Part shown: piece by piece, positions 7,385 to 15,280 of the stretch
Layout of the letters: each line of letters starts with the position of its first letter
Numbering within the stretch: the stretch's first letter is position 1
Assembly (NCBI GenBank): GCA_910586775.1
Contig: CAJUJN010000046.1
Coordinates: forward strand, 1-35,915
Reading direction: 5' to 3'
DNA length: 35,915 nt
Origin: an uncultured Acetatifactor sp.
GTDB taxonomy: Bacteria > Bacillota > Clostridia > Lachnospirales > Lachnospiraceae
The notes under the pieces: model-generated
What the model was told of the DNA's origin: nothing
The model's input: the letters and a program-made list of their open reading frames with translations, nothing else
Databases searched by the model: none
Program-made: the position numbers and the translations under genes

Positions 7385-8965
7385 TTACAAAAGCGGTGCC
7401 GCCACCTTTATCAGCACTCCCGTCAGCTTAACCGTCCACTTTTCCTTCCTGACCGTCTCCGGCGTCACCCGGCGGCATTTGGGCAGCATCTCCTGAAAAT
7501 CCGCTTCGATATCGGAAACGCAGTCCGTGCCGTACATGTAGGTAGCACATTCAAAATGATGGTACAGGCTGCGGTAATCCAGGTTGATGGTCCCCACCAC
7601 CGCCTCCCTTGTATCGCTGACAAAAACCTTGGCGTGGACAAAGCCGGGCGTATATTCATAGATTTTCACCCCGGATTCCAGCAGCGCCGGATAATGGGTC
7701 TTGGCCAGCGCATAGGGAAGCCGCTTGTCGGGAATGCCGGGCAGGATCAGAACCACTTCCACGCCCCGCTCCGCGGCATACCGCAAAGCCGTCTCCATCT
7801 CGCCGTCCAGAATCAGATAAGGTGTCATGATATGCACATATTTCACGGCACGGCTGAGGATATCCATGTAAACCCGTTCCCCCAGCTTGTCATTGTCCAG
7901 AGGGCAGTCTCCATAGGGCACCACATATCCTAAAGCATGCTCCCGGGGAAATGTGGGATATTCCAGGTTTTTCTTAAATTCCGTTGTCCACTCATCGATA
8001 TTCCACATCTGCAGGAACATCAGGGTAAAGCTTTTCACCGCCTCCCCTTTCAGCATCACCGCCGTATCCTTCCAGTGCCCGAACCGCTGTTCCCGGTTAA
8101 TATATTCATCGGCCAGATTCACACCGCCGTTAAAGGCTGTATGCCCGTCAATCACCAGTATCTTGCGGTGATCCCGGTAATTGTAATGGGTGGAAATAAA
8201 AGGGGAAACCGGTGAAAACACCTTGCATTTAATCCCCCGCTCCCGCAGAAGCTTCAGGTATTTGTGGGGCAGAAGAGCAAATTCACAGGTGCCGTCATAC
8301 ATCACTCTTACGTCCACCCCTTCCCTGGCCTTGCGGACCAGGATTTCCAGGACCTCTCCCCACATCAGCCCTTCCGCAATAATAAAATATTCCAGAAAGA
8401 TGAAATGCTCCGCCTTCTCCAGCTGCCGGAGCAACTCGGCAAATTTATCCTCCCCCAGCGGAAAGTAGGTCACTTCCGTCCTGTCATACACCGGATGGCA
8501 GCTGCTCCGCTGAATATAGCGCACCAGGGACGCCGCGCCCGGGTTCTCCTCCGCCAGCGCCTCCATCACCGCCTCCTCCTGGGGAATACTCCCCTTTGTC
8601 ATTTCAATGATCTGTTCAAAACGCGCCTTCAGCGCCCGATGGCCGATATCCAGCTGCGTGTACAGATACAGCAGGGAACCGAACACCGGCGTCAGCATTA
8701 CAATCACCAGCCATGTAATCTTCGCCGTCGGATCGATACGATTGTTCAGAAGATAGAGCACCATGGCCACGGTGAGCAAAACCGTACCTCCGAAAATATG
8801 AGGGCGGTACTCCTTAAACCATTGAAAGAGGATTACCAGAAACGCGGCCTGGAGCAGCATCAGCAGCAGAAACAGCCCCATGCGGCTGAAGACGGCATGG
8901 ATGATTCCTTTCTGCCCTTTTTTCAGCAATCTTATTCCCATATTTTTATTATCGTCATTTCGCAT
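7385..8965 (-). CDS. cls: Cardiolipin synthase (phospholipase D family)
   Basis: A 526-residue membrane enzyme that condenses two phosphatidylglycerols into cardiolipin. Two or three N-terminal hydrophobic segments (about 30-50, 58-74, 83-101) are followed by two PLD domains. The first HKD motif is HRKILVID (His266, Lys268, Asp273) and the second is HAKVFVSD (His444, Lys446, Asp451). The order and length match bacterial ClsA-type enzymes of Firmicutes. The ATG at 8965 has AGGTGAG about 6 nt upstream. The gene appears to stand alone, divergent from the DUF5721 gene and 220 nt from argC. Confidence 0.95.
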   Translation of the reverse strand: MRNDDNKNMGIRLLKKGQKGIIHAVFSRMGLFLLLMLLQAAFLVILFQWFKEYRPHIFGGTVLLTVAMVLYLLNNRIDPTAKITWLVIVMLTPVFGSLLYLYTQLDIGHRALKARFEQIIEMTKGSIPQEEAVMEALAEENPGAASLVRYIQRSSCHPVYDRTEVTYFPLGEDKFAELLRQLEKAEHFIFLEYFIIAEGLMWGEVLEILVRKAREGVDVRVMYDGTCEFALLPHKYLKLLRERGIKCKVFSPVSPFISTHYNYRDHRKILVIDGHTAFNGGVNLADEYINREQRFGHWKDTAVMLKGEAVKSFTLMFLQMWNIDEWTTEFKKNLEYPTFPREHALGYVVPYGDCPLDNDKLGERVYMDILSRAVKYVHIMTPYLILDGEMETALRYAAERGVEVVLILPGIPDKRLPYALAKTHYPALLESGVKIYEYTPGFVHAKVFVSDTREAVVGTINLDYRSLYHHFECATYMYGTDCVSDIEADFQEMLPKCRRVTPETVRKEKWTVKLTGVLIKVAAPLL

Positions 8966-9307
8966 ATGTAACTCACCTCATCTTTTGTCCGGCAATTCGC
9001 GCAGATGATACCCTGTTCTCTGCTATCATTTTATCACAGGCCGCCGCTTTTTACTATCATAAGTATCCGCAAAATTGCACTGACGCAAAAATCCATGACG
9101 CAAAAAAACGACAAATAACTGCAAAAAACGTGACTCTGAAAGCCGTAACACCCTTATTGACCATTCCGGCATCCTCTGCTATAATCGTGGTATAACTTTC
9201 ATCCGAAAACCAATCGCATCATACGCATTGCCAAAGCGACACTGCTGTAACTCCTGTCAAACTTCAAAAAGCATATGTGCGGAACTATAAACAATAAGGA
9301 AAATTTT
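8966..9307. other. Divergent intergenic region between cls and the DUF5721 gene
   Basis: No gene was seen. It holds the DUF5721 promoter at 9157-9185 and a purine-rich stretch with repeated GACGCAAAAA words. ACTGCAAAAAACGTGACT (9117-9134) recurs with one change at about 35855-35872. No clear cls promoter could be assigned. Confidence 0.6.
9157..9185 (+). promoter_or_regulatory. Sigma-A promoter for the DUF5721 gene
   Basis: TTGACC (9157-9162), 17 nt, TATAAT (9180-9185), about 120 nt upstream of the ATG. Near-consensus in both boxes and spacing. Confidence 0.75.
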
Positions 9308-9808
9308 ATGATAGCATTGCAGATTACTTCCATGAAACAATTTATGAACCATTTGCTGGTAGCAGACACCTTTGAACCTTTCCTGCTGGAGGAGGCCGTC
9401 ATCAGCACCGCCAGCACCTTCACCATTGACGGGCATATCAACCGGGAATTCTACGGAAATGACGAGGACCAGTCCGCTCTGCCCGCCTGGGAATTCCGCC
9501 CCTGGAGTGAATTGAAAGGACTGTGCTTTGACCTGATCAAAGGAAAACGCACCCCCTTGTCCTTCCGCTTCGTATTGCATCTGATACCCGAGAAAGCCGC
9601 TGCACTTTTGGAAAAGGAAGGCTGCAGCGTGGCTCCCTCCGACATCAGGGCACTGGTACTGAATATCCGTTATGACGGCTCCAAAGCCATGCTCACCACC
9701 GGAACCGCTTACCATACCTTCCTTCTGTCCAAAGAGCCGGATGCCATCTGGGACAGGGCTTTCCGAAAGTATATGGACGGGAAAGGCATCTCCTATGAGG
9801 AGCTTTAA
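9308..9808 (+). CDS. DUF5721 family protein
   Basis: A 166-residue protein that I recognise as DUF5721-like from its opening 'MIALQITSMKQFMNHLL', the 'DTFEPFLLEEA' and 'TFTIDGHINREFY' segments, and the aromatic 'AWEFRPWSELKGLCFDLIKGK'. Function is unknown; the family is largely clostridial. The ATG at 9308 has AAGGA 8 nt upstream and was preferred to the in-frame ATG at 9275, which lacks a site. It has its own promoter and is one of only three plus-strand genes in the window, converging on spoVAE. Confidence 0.8.
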   Translation: MIALQITSMKQFMNHLLVADTFEPFLLEEAVISTASTFTIDGHINREFYGNDEDQSALPAWEFRPWSELKGLCFDLIKGKRTPLSFRFVLHLIPEKAAALLEKEGCSVAPSDIRALVLNIRYDGSKAMLTTGTAYHTFLLSKEPDAIWDRAFRKYMDGKGISYEEL

Positions 9809-9962
9809 GCCGTTGCTTTGCTCTTCTCCTCACGAAAATCATACCCGGCATAATCCCGGCCATGTGCCCCCCAGGCGTCCGACAGTTCGGTTCTCCTTTC
9901 CGAAACGCATTTTCATTCCGGCAAAATATCCAAAAATTCCCGCTTTCCGGCCAAATCACCAC

Positions 9963-10322
9963 TCATTTCTTCATCCTGGAACGAAATACCAGGCTGGCCA
10001 GGTAGCCGAAAATCAGCGCTGCGGACGTTCCCACTGCGCCGGCCTTGAATCCTCCGGCGAACAGTCCCAGCAGTCCCTGTTCGTCCACTGCTTCCTTCAC
10101 GCCCTTCATCAGCACATTCCCGAATCCCAACAGCGGCACACTGGCACCGGCCCCCGCAAATTCCTGAAACGGCTCATACCATCCCAATGCCCTCAGGATA
10201 CTTCCGGTCACCACCAACAGCACCATAATGCGTCCCGGCATCATTTTCGTCTTCTCCATCAAAATCTGTACAAAGGCGCATATCAGCCCGCCCACCATAA
10301 AAGCTTTTACATAATCCATCAT
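9963..10322 (-). CDS. spoVAE: Stage V sporulation protein AE
   Basis: A 119-residue membrane protein matching SpoVAE: 'FMVGGLICAFVQILMEKTKMMPGRIMVLLVVTG', 'LGWYEPFQEFAGAGASVPLLGFGNVL' and a C-terminal 'GGFKAGAVGTSAALIFGYLASLVF'. SpoVA proteins sit in the spore inner membrane and move Ca-dipicolinate in during spore formation and out during germination. The start ATG (10322) has AAGGAG 8 nt upstream and is followed by a second ATG. spoVAE usually follows spoVAC and spoVAD directly. Here spoVAD is 2.4 kb upstream, with unrelated genes between, and no spoVAC is in the window. Confidence 0.93.
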   Translation of the reverse strand: MMDYVKAFMVGGLICAFVQILMEKTKMMPGRIMVLLVVTGSILRALGWYEPFQEFAGAGASVPLLGFGNVLMKGVKEAVDEQGLLGLFAGGFKAGAVGTSAALIFGYLASLVFRSRMKK

Positions 10323-10359
10323 CTGACTTACTCCTTATCTTTCACGAATAAATCTCCCG

Positions 10360-10399
10360 AAAAAAGGATGGCACCTTCCGCCGCCAGACGGGAAGTGCC
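10360..10399 (-). terminator. Rho-independent terminator after aroK
   Basis: On the minus strand, GGCACTTCC pairs with GGAAGGTGCC (one bulge), then ATCC and six T residues. It closes the 82-aa/ridA/aroK operon and separates it from spoVAE. Confidence 0.75.
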
Positions 10400-10429
10400 A
10401 TAAATAGAATTCAGGACACCTTCTGATAT

Positions 10430-10458
10430 TAGTATCCGTCAAACTCTGAAAATTATGT
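10430..10458 (-). promoter_or_regulatory. Possible forespore-type (sigma-G/F) promoter upstream of spoVAE
   Basis: On the minus strand, ACATA (10454-10458), 17 nt, GATACTA (10430-10436), one mismatch from each half of a sigma-G-like GNATA/CATACTA pair. A terminator lies between it and spoVAE, so a transcript from here would need to read through. Weak call. Confidence 0.25.
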
Positions 10459-10563
10459 AGTTCAAATGCCTTTTCCATCCGGAACCCCTCCGGAAATGCC
10501 AGAGCCGCAGCCTGCATGGCAGCCCTGCCCATATCATATCCACGACCGGTCAATCCACAGAAA

Positions 10564-11061
10564 TTATGCAAAAGCAGCCGCTTCATGGACAATCTCCCGC
10601 AGACTCTTTTCATGGCATTCAATGGCTATATGGGCATATTTTTCATAAAGGGGAACCCGCTCCTCATACAGATCCCGCAGCGTCTGCCCCTCCTGCAATG
10701 TCACGCCTCTGGCATTCAGATCCCCCAGCCGCTCTACCACTTCCTCATAGGGAAGCTTCAGATAGATCACCTTTCCTATCTCCCGCAGATGTTCCATGGC
10801 ACCGCTGCCGTAAACGACGCTTCCGCCTGTGGCAATGACGCTCCTGCGTTGGCTCAGGGACGCATTTACATCATTTTCAATCTTCCAGAAACCATCCACT
10901 CCGTGCTCCTCGATAAGTTCATGAAGCAGCTTTCCGTATTGCTCCTGAATCACCAGGTCGGAATCCACAAAACGGTATCCCAGTCGCTTGGCAAGCACCA
11001 CGCCCACGGTGCTTTTTCCCGCCCCCGGCATGCCGATCAGCACGATGTTGTCTCTTCTCAT
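10564..11061 (-). CDS. aroK: Shikimate kinase
   Basis: A 165-residue P-loop kinase that phosphorylates shikimate at the 3-hydroxyl, step five of chorismate synthesis. Walker A is GMPGAGKST (10-18). The shikimate-binding DSD is at 33-35, 'FWKIEND' carries the substrate-binding arginine/glutamate region in altered form, 'IATGGS' is the glycine-rich site and 'LNARGVTL' is the lid. Length fits the family. The start overlaps the ridA stop by 4 nt (ATGA), indicating translational coupling. No other aro gene is in the window. Confidence 0.93.
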   Translation of the reverse strand: MRRDNIVLIGMPGAGKSTVGVVLAKRLGYRFVDSDLVIQEQYGKLLHELIEEHGVDGFWKIENDVNASLSQRRSVIATGGSVVYGSGAMEHLREIGKVIYLKLPYEEVVERLGDLNARGVTLQEGQTLRDLYEERVPLYEKYAHIAIECHEKSLREIVHEAAAFA

Positions 11062-11432
11062 ACCTCAGCCATAACCTCGACTTCGCACAGTACATTCTTC
11101 GGCAAAGTTTTCACAGCAACACAGCTTCTGGCAGGCTTCTCTGTAAAATACCTGGCGTAAACTTCATTGAACGCCGCGAAATCGCCCATATCCGCCAGAA
11201 AGCAGGTGGTCTTAAATACTTTCGTATAATCGGTTCCCGCCTCAGCAAGCAAAGCGCCCACATTTTTCATCACCAGCTCCGCCTGAGCTGTAATATCCTC
11301 TCCCTCTATATTGCCGGTGGCAGGGTTGATGGGAATCTGTCCTGAGGCAAACAACATTCCGTTCACAATAATTCCCTGGGAATAAGGCCCGATGGCTGCC
11401 GGTGCCTTGTCTGTCGAAATTTTCTTTAACAT
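11058..11432 (-). CDS. ridA: RidA/YjgF family enamine/imine deaminase
   Basis: A 124-residue RidA protein, a cytosolic trimer that hydrolyses reactive enamines and imines such as 2-aminoacrylate released by PLP enzymes. Family landmarks are 'APAAIGPYSQGIIVNGMLFASGQIPI', 'QAELVMKNVGALLAEAG', 'VFKTTCFLADMGDFAAFNEVYARYF' and 'ARSCVAVKTLPKNVLCEVEVMA', including the substrate-binding arginine and the glutamate near the end. It overlaps aroK by 4 nt. Confidence 0.95.
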   Translation of the reverse strand: MLKKISTDKAPAAIGPYSQGIIVNGMLFASGQIPINPATGNIEGEDITAQAELVMKNVGALLAEAGTDYTKVFKTTCFLADMGDFAAFNEVYARYFTEKPARSCVAVKTLPKNVLCEVEVMAEV

Positions 11433-11453
11433 ATCTTCATCCTCTTATCTCTG

Positions 11454-11702
11454 TTACTTCATATCCGCTTCCGGCTCGTCAAACTCAGCCGTCACGTAGA
11501 ACCCTCTCGCGTTCTCTATCACGTCAGTGACCACGCCTTCCCGGCTTTTCAGGCGATGCCGAAAAGGAATATTGGCGGACATGGCCAGTGACGGATCAAT
11601 CACATAATAGTAATTGCTTGGAAGAACGCCTTCCGTTATCGTAACCTTGTCTCCCGCCTTTAACAGCCCTGTCCTCTCCATTTTGAATTCCATTTTCCGC
11701 AA
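11454..11702 (-). CDS. Small conserved hypothetical protein upstream of ridA
   Basis: An 82-residue soluble protein with no recognised domain name. 'LKAGDKVTITEGVLPSNYYYV' and 'SREGVVTDVIENARGFYVTAEFDE' suggest a small beta-barrel (SH3- or KOW-like) fold, which is inference only. The start is probably a TTG at 11702 with AAGGGGG 8 nt upstream; an ATG lies three codons later at 11693. It ends 21 nt before ridA and so heads the ridA-aroK operon. Confidence 0.6.
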   Translation of the reverse strand: MRKMEFKMERTGLLKAGDKVTITEGVLPSNYYYVIDPSLAMSANIPFRHRLKSREGVVTDVIENARGFYVTAEFDEPEADMK

Positions 11703-11792
11703 AATTACCGCCCCCTTAGATGCTTCCCTGCCGCAGGGCCGCTTTCTGTCTCCCGCTGATTCGGCAGGACGCTCAGCACGTTCCCGTGCTTA

Positions 11793-11919
11793 CTGTGAAA
11801 GTCTTGAATCTTGCCTGCGGAAAACGCGCAGTCAAAATGAGCTCCCCTGCTCATTTTGCAAGACATCTGTGCGCCAAACCGCATGCCCAAAGGCGGCACG
11901 CCTTGCGGTTTGTGTGCAT
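11793..11919 (-). repeat. Dispersed intergenic repeat family, copy B
   Basis: The inverted partner of 2335-2459. This copy keeps a perfect nested structure. The outer stem is CAAACCGC/GCGGTTTG around an inner hairpin AAGGCG-TGC-CGCCTT, followed by a second perfect hairpin CAAAATGAGC/GCTCATTTTG. It lies in the 302-nt gap 11703-12004 between the zinc-ribbon gene and the 82-residue gene. An open frame of 87 codons runs through it but differs from the frame that is open in copy A. Confidence 0.75.
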
Positions 11920-11922
11920 CCA

Positions 11923-11980
11923 CAGTAAACCCCCAGACTTTCATGCAAGGTGGAGCAGCCCGTTGCATGGGGGTTTACTG
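11923..11980. repeat. Long hairpin next to repeat copy B
   Basis: CAGTAAACCCCC (11923-11934) and GGGGGTTTACTG (11969-11980) are perfect 12-nt arms. Inside them CATGCAA (11942-11948) pairs with TTGCATG (11963-11969), sharing a base. No T-run follows on the minus strand, so it is not a typical terminator. It lies just after the zinc-ribbon gene. Confidence 0.6.
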
Positions 11981-12004
11981 TACTGTCACTCAAAACACAC
12001 AGCA

Positions 12005-12541
12005 TTACTCAGCCTTGTCTTCAGACGCACATCTTGTGCATCCATATACCTGTGCATTATCTGTCTCGGAAGCCGCACTATTCTCTGTCCGGGCTTCCCC
12101 GCAGCAGCCTGCCCCGTTCTCTTCCTTCTCCGGCTCGGCATCGCTGAAGCTTGTATCCACTACCACTTCGTCGGCCTCCACAGGATCCGAAACCTTAATC
12201 ACGATAGCAGTGCCGCATTTGTCACAGAATTTACTGGTTCTGGCCACTTCCGCGCCGCAGCCGGGACAGATGCTCACGTTCTTCAGATCATGGATTTTCT
12301 CGGTGTTTGCCTCGATCTCCTCCTTCAGAGAAGCTACCTTAGCAGCCCACTCAGCCACGGAAGCATCCTCCATCAGCAGTCCGTTCTCCAGAACGTAAGC
12401 ACCTACTTCATTTTGAATATTTTTTATATTCTGGTTCAGGGTGCTGATCTCCAGATTGAGTTTTGCCACCCCTGCAACCTCTTTGCTCTTGGAAATCGTT
12501 TTCTGTGTCATCTGATTCAGTTTCTCGCTCCAACTTGCCAT
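12005..12541 (-). CDS. Zinc-ribbon protein with N-terminal coiled coil
   Basis: A 178-residue soluble protein. Residues about 20-88 form heptad-rich helices ('LNLEISTLNQNIKNIQNEVGAYVLE' and 'VASLKEEIEANTEKIHDLKNV'). They are followed by a double-CxxC zinc ribbon, CPGCG (92-96) and CDKCG (107-111), and an acidic tail with further CC and CTRC cysteines near the C-terminus. Such zinc-ribbon proteins are common in Lachnospiraceae and have no assigned role; adaptor or scaffold functions are possible. The ATG at 12541 follows AAAGAGG about 6 nt upstream. A possible -10 (TATACT, 12644-12649 minus) lies about 100 nt upstream. Confidence 0.8.
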   Translation of the reverse strand: MASWSEKLNQMTQKTISKSKEVAGVAKLNLEISTLNQNIKNIQNEVGAYVLENGLLMEDASVAEWAAKVASLKEEIEANTEKIHDLKNVSICPGCGAEVARTSKFCDKCGTAIVIKVSDPVEADEVVVDTSFSDAEPEKEENGAGCCGEARTENSAASETDNAQVYGCTRCASEDKAE

Positions 12542-12702
12542 TTTTTCTACCTCTTTCTTTCTTTTTTATGTATCAATACCAACTGCAATGGCACCGCTCC
12601 TCCTTACGGGAACGCCGCCACTGCAGAGATGTCCACTGTATCCAGTATACTACATCCGCCTTTATTTTAAAAGAAAAATGAACTATATTCTTTATGAAAT
12701 CT

Positions 12703-13734
12703 TTATGAAACCTCCTCAATCACCACCGCATGGGCAATCCCCGGAACACTCATTCCCTCATTGAAACTTGTCTTGCTCAGCAGGGCGCCTGTGGGCATAA
12801 AGAGCACCTTCTTCCAGTTACCCTCCTGAAGCTGCTTCAGGATATAAGCCGACAGCGTCACAGCACTGCAGCCGCAGCCGCTTCCTCCGGCATGGGTGTC
12901 CTGGGACTCCCCGTCATAAATTTCCAGCCCGCAGTCCATATGCTGCTCCGAAATGTCGTATCCCCGCTCTCTGAGCAAATCAATCAAAACCCTCTGCCCT
13001 ACCTTCCCCAGGTCTCCGGTAATAATCTTGTCAAATTCGTCAGGGCTGTCAGCAAAATCTATAAAATGCTGTTCCAGGGTGGAAGCTGCCGCCGGAGCCA
13101 TACAAGCCCCCATATTCATGGAATCCTTCAGTCCATAGTCCACAATCTTCCCCACTGTCATCCCCGTAATCTGCGCCCGGGCTTTTCCGCTGCCGCAGAA
13201 CATATCCTGCCCCAGTACAAAAGCGCCGCTGCCCGTCACGGTCCAGCTGGCAGAAAGAGGACGCTGATTTCCGTAATCCAGCGGAAAACGAAATTCTTTC
13301 TCCGCACTGGCAAAATGGCTGGAGGTTACGCAGATAACCCTTTCTGCAAATCCTCCGGCGATGCTCATTGCCCCCAGTGTCAGAGACTCTCCGCAGGTGG
13401 AGCAGGCCCCGTACATTCCCAACAGCGGAATCTGGTACGAGGAAACGCCAAACGAAGTGGCCATGGACTGTCCCAGCAAATCTCCCGCAAAAAGATATGC
13501 AATATTCTCCGGTGCCAGTCCGGCTTTGTCCAGAGCCATGCCCACTGCCTCTTTCTGGAGTGTGCTTTCCGCCTCTTCCCAGGTCTTACACCCGAACATA
13601 TCGTCCACGCCCACTCTGTCAAACAGCAATCCCAACGGTCCTTCGCCTTCCTTGGTTCCCACAATACTGGCACTGTTTAAAATATAGACCGGCCGCTCCA
13701 GTTTTATGCTTGCTCTTCCTAAATTCTGACTCAT
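12703..13734 (-). CDS. spoVAD: Stage V sporulation protein AD
   Basis: A 343-residue SpoVAD, a thiolase-fold protein on the spore inner membrane that binds dipicolinic acid and is needed for its uptake. Family landmarks are 'VYILNSASIVGTKEGEGPLG', 'YLFAGDLLGQSMATSFG', the cysteine segment 'MYGACSTCGESLTLGAMSI', 'ITGDLGKVG', 'HAGGSGCGCSAVTLSAYIL' and 'FMPTGALLS'. Length and order match. Unlike the usual spoVAC-VAD-VAE cluster, neither partner is adjacent. The structured repeat 13754-13866 ends 19 nt before its ATG. Confidence 0.96.
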   Translation of the reverse strand: MSQNLGRASIKLERPVYILNSASIVGTKEGEGPLGLLFDRVGVDDMFGCKTWEEAESTLQKEAVGMALDKAGLAPENIAYLFAGDLLGQSMATSFGVSSYQIPLLGMYGACSTCGESLTLGAMSIAGGFAERVICVTSSHFASAEKEFRFPLDYGNQRPLSASWTVTGSGAFVLGQDMFCGSGKARAQITGMTVGKIVDYGLKDSMNMGACMAPAAASTLEQHFIDFADSPDEFDKIITGDLGKVGQRVLIDLLRERGYDISEQHMDCGLEIYDGESQDTHAGGSGCGCSAVTLSAYILKQLQEGNWKKVLFMPTGALLSKTSFNEGMSVPGIAHAVVIEEVS

Positions 13735-13753
13735 ATTTTTCCCTCCTATCTAC

Positions 13754-13866
13754 AGCTCCGCATCTGCCCTGCCCGGTTCTCAGGCATAAGCAGAGAATTT
13801 CCGGCCGCGAAGGGAATGCGTCCGTAAATCCTCTGGGGTACCGGGCGGAGCAGACGCTGTTTTATA
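13754..13866 (-). ncRNA. Structured intercistronic repeat, copy 1 (before spoVAD)
   Basis: One of three copies of a structured element of about 105 nt. In this copy stem P1 pairs 13760-13767 with 13850-13857 (8 bp, one G-U on the minus strand), P2 pairs 13771-13777 with 13840-13846 (7 bp), and P3 pairs 13791-13800 with 13826-13835 (10 bp, one G-U). The stems are fully nested. It shares ATGCGTCCGTAAATCCTCT with copy 3. It could be a regulatory RNA, a processing site or a miniature mobile element. Confidence 0.7.
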
Positions 13867-13966
13867 CTCGTGAGCGCATTCATTTGCCACTTTCTGTCCT
13901 GTTTAAGCAGAAGCGCTCACTCGCTATACATTTACGTTGGCAAATGTGATTGAGCGCAAGTATAAA
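13861..13966. repeat. Imperfect inverted repeat adjoining structured copy 1
   Basis: The left arm begins TTTATACTCGTGAGCGCA and ends CATTTGCCA. The right arm is its approximate reverse complement, from TGGCAAATG to TATAAA. GTGAGCGC (13870-13877) also pairs with GCGCTCAC (13913-13920) in the middle. The arms are about 29 nt around a 47-nt centre. With copy 1 it fills most of the 318-nt gap 13735-14052, which has no gene. Confidence 0.55.
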
Positions 13967-14007
13967 TCAGCTATTGACATTTCTCAGCTTAATTTAATGT
14001 TGGCTAT

Positions 14008-14036
14008 TAGTATTTCCGGAGAGAAAAAATCTATAC
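14008..14036 (-). promoter_or_regulatory. Possible forespore-type (sigma-G/F) promoter for spoVAD
   Basis: On the minus strand, GTATA (14032-14036), 17 nt, AATACTA (14008-14014). This is one mismatch from a GNATA/CATACTA sigma-G-type promoter and fits the expected forespore expression of spoVAD, about 270 nt upstream of its ATG. Confidence 0.35.
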
Positions 14037-14052
14037 CCGCTCCCGCTGTCTT

Positions 14053-15261
14053 CTAGTCGGGGTCCACTGCATACATCAGGCTGGTGACTACATACAGTAC
14101 CTTGCCGTCATATTCCACCCTGGACCAGCCGGAATCCACACTGTAGCCGGTGCGATGCGCCTTTTCTCCATAATTCAGCTGACAGTGCACGGTGCCGTCT
14201 CCGCCGTCCGTACTGGGTTCGAGCCGCAGGTTCACATACTCCTTGGGAGAAATCCAGTCGTCACAATTTGAAAAGATAATGACTCTGCCGCTGGCAGTGC
14301 TTACACGGTTGGGATTGGATGCCTGCACCGGAGGCTTATAATCCAGATTCGTTGTCAGATACTGGGTTACCGCGTAAAGTGTCTGACCGTTGTAGTCTAT
14401 CTGTGACCAACCTGTGTCCTTATTGACGCCGGTTCTCGTCAGAACTTCCCCGTTCTGACACTGTATTACAATATTTCCTTCGTCTGTTGTAGTCGGAACG
14501 GAACGCAGGTTGACTACATCCTTGGGCGTCACAGAGTCCTGCTGCTCCGTAAACTTCATGGCAGCGGTTCCGGCTACCGGCTCCTGAACCTCTCCGTCAG
14601 GAAGCTCCTCCGAAACCGATATCCCGTTGTCCTGGTCTGCAGGCTCCTCCTGCTCTCCCGGTGCCGGGCCTTCCTCCTGCCCGGGCTGAGGCTTTTCTTC
14701 CATCCCCGGTTCCTGCGCTCCTGCTCCCACATCGGTAGATTCTTCGCCGTCTTCCGGTGCCTGCTCCGAGCCCGCATTCCCCTCATTTTCTGTCAGCAGT
14801 TCCCCGGAATTCTCCCCCGACTCCACTGCCGATGAAATGTTCTGCCCGCCGTCCTCCGTTTTCTCCGGATGTGTAAAAAACCACAGAATGGCACAGATAA
14901 TCGCCGCAAGCACTGCAAGTCCCAAAAAGGTAAGTCCAGTCACCCACGGGCGCTCTTTCTCCTCATCTCCGTCCTCATCCTCGTCCCACACATCATCCTC
15001 TTCTTCCAGTTCCAGTGCGCTCAACAGACGCAGATTTCCCTTCTGCTTCTTTTTCACTGACTTATCTGTTTTGGAATCCTCCTTCTCCTCCGCTCCCGGC
15101 CCTTTCACCAGACGCAGATTAGAATCAGACCTTTTCCCGTCCTCCTCCAATTCCGGCTCTTCTTCCTCGTCGTAGTCCAAATATTCATCATCATAAAAGG
15201 ATAGAAACGCCTTCAGTTTCTCGCCAAAACCCGGCTTACTCTCTTCTTTTCTGTCTTTCAT
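14053..15261 (-). CDS. Membrane-anchored protein with two bacterial SH3 domains
   Basis: A 402-residue bitopic protein. The first 100 residues are highly charged and acidic (cytoplasmic). One transmembrane helix at about 105-129 ('VTGLTFLGLAVLAAIICAILWFF') follows, then a Glu/Pro/Gly-rich extracellular linker and two SH3b-like repeats. The repeats share 'PKDVVNLRSVPTT' / 'PKEYVNLRLEPST' and 'DTGWSQIDYNGQTLYAVT' / 'DSGWSRVEYDGKVLYVVT'. SH3b domains of this type usually bind peptidoglycan. The ATG at 15261 is preferred because the in-frame start at 15309 would lie inside trpS; AAGGTGG precedes it. It follows trpS by 19 nt. Confidence 0.85.
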   Translation of the reverse strand: MKDRKEESKPGFGEKLKAFLSFYDDEYLDYDEEEEPELEEDGKRSDSNLRLVKGPGAEEKEDSKTDKSVKKKQKGNLRLLSALELEEEDDVWDEDEDGDEEKERPWVTGLTFLGLAVLAAIICAILWFFTHPEKTEDGGQNISSAVESGENSGELLTENEGNAGSEQAPEDGEESTDVGAGAQEPGMEEKPQPGQEEGPAPGEQEEPADQDNGISVSEELPDGEVQEPVAGTAAMKFTEQQDSVTPKDVVNLRSVPTTTDEGNIVIQCQNGEVLTRTGVNKDTGWSQIDYNGQTLYAVTQYLTTNLDYKPPVQASNPNRVSTASGRVIIFSNCDDWISPKEYVNLRLEPSTDGGDGTVHCQLNYGEKAHRTGYSVDSGWSRVEYDGKVLYVVTSLMYAVDPD

Positions 15262-15280
15262 AAGCCCACCTTTTCCCTGC

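Noticed and set aside
10335..10622. 95-codon minus-strand gene after aroK
   Set aside because: It runs through the aroK terminator, overlaps aroK in another frame and has no recognisable protein features.
11705..11968. 87-codon gene upstream of the 82-residue protein
   Set aside because: It is the open frame of repeat copy B; copy A has a different open frame and neither is conserved as protein.
14205..14235. tRNA T-arm-like sequence (GGGTTCGAGCC)
   Set aside because: It lies inside the SH3-domain coding region and has no acceptor or anticodon stems around it.
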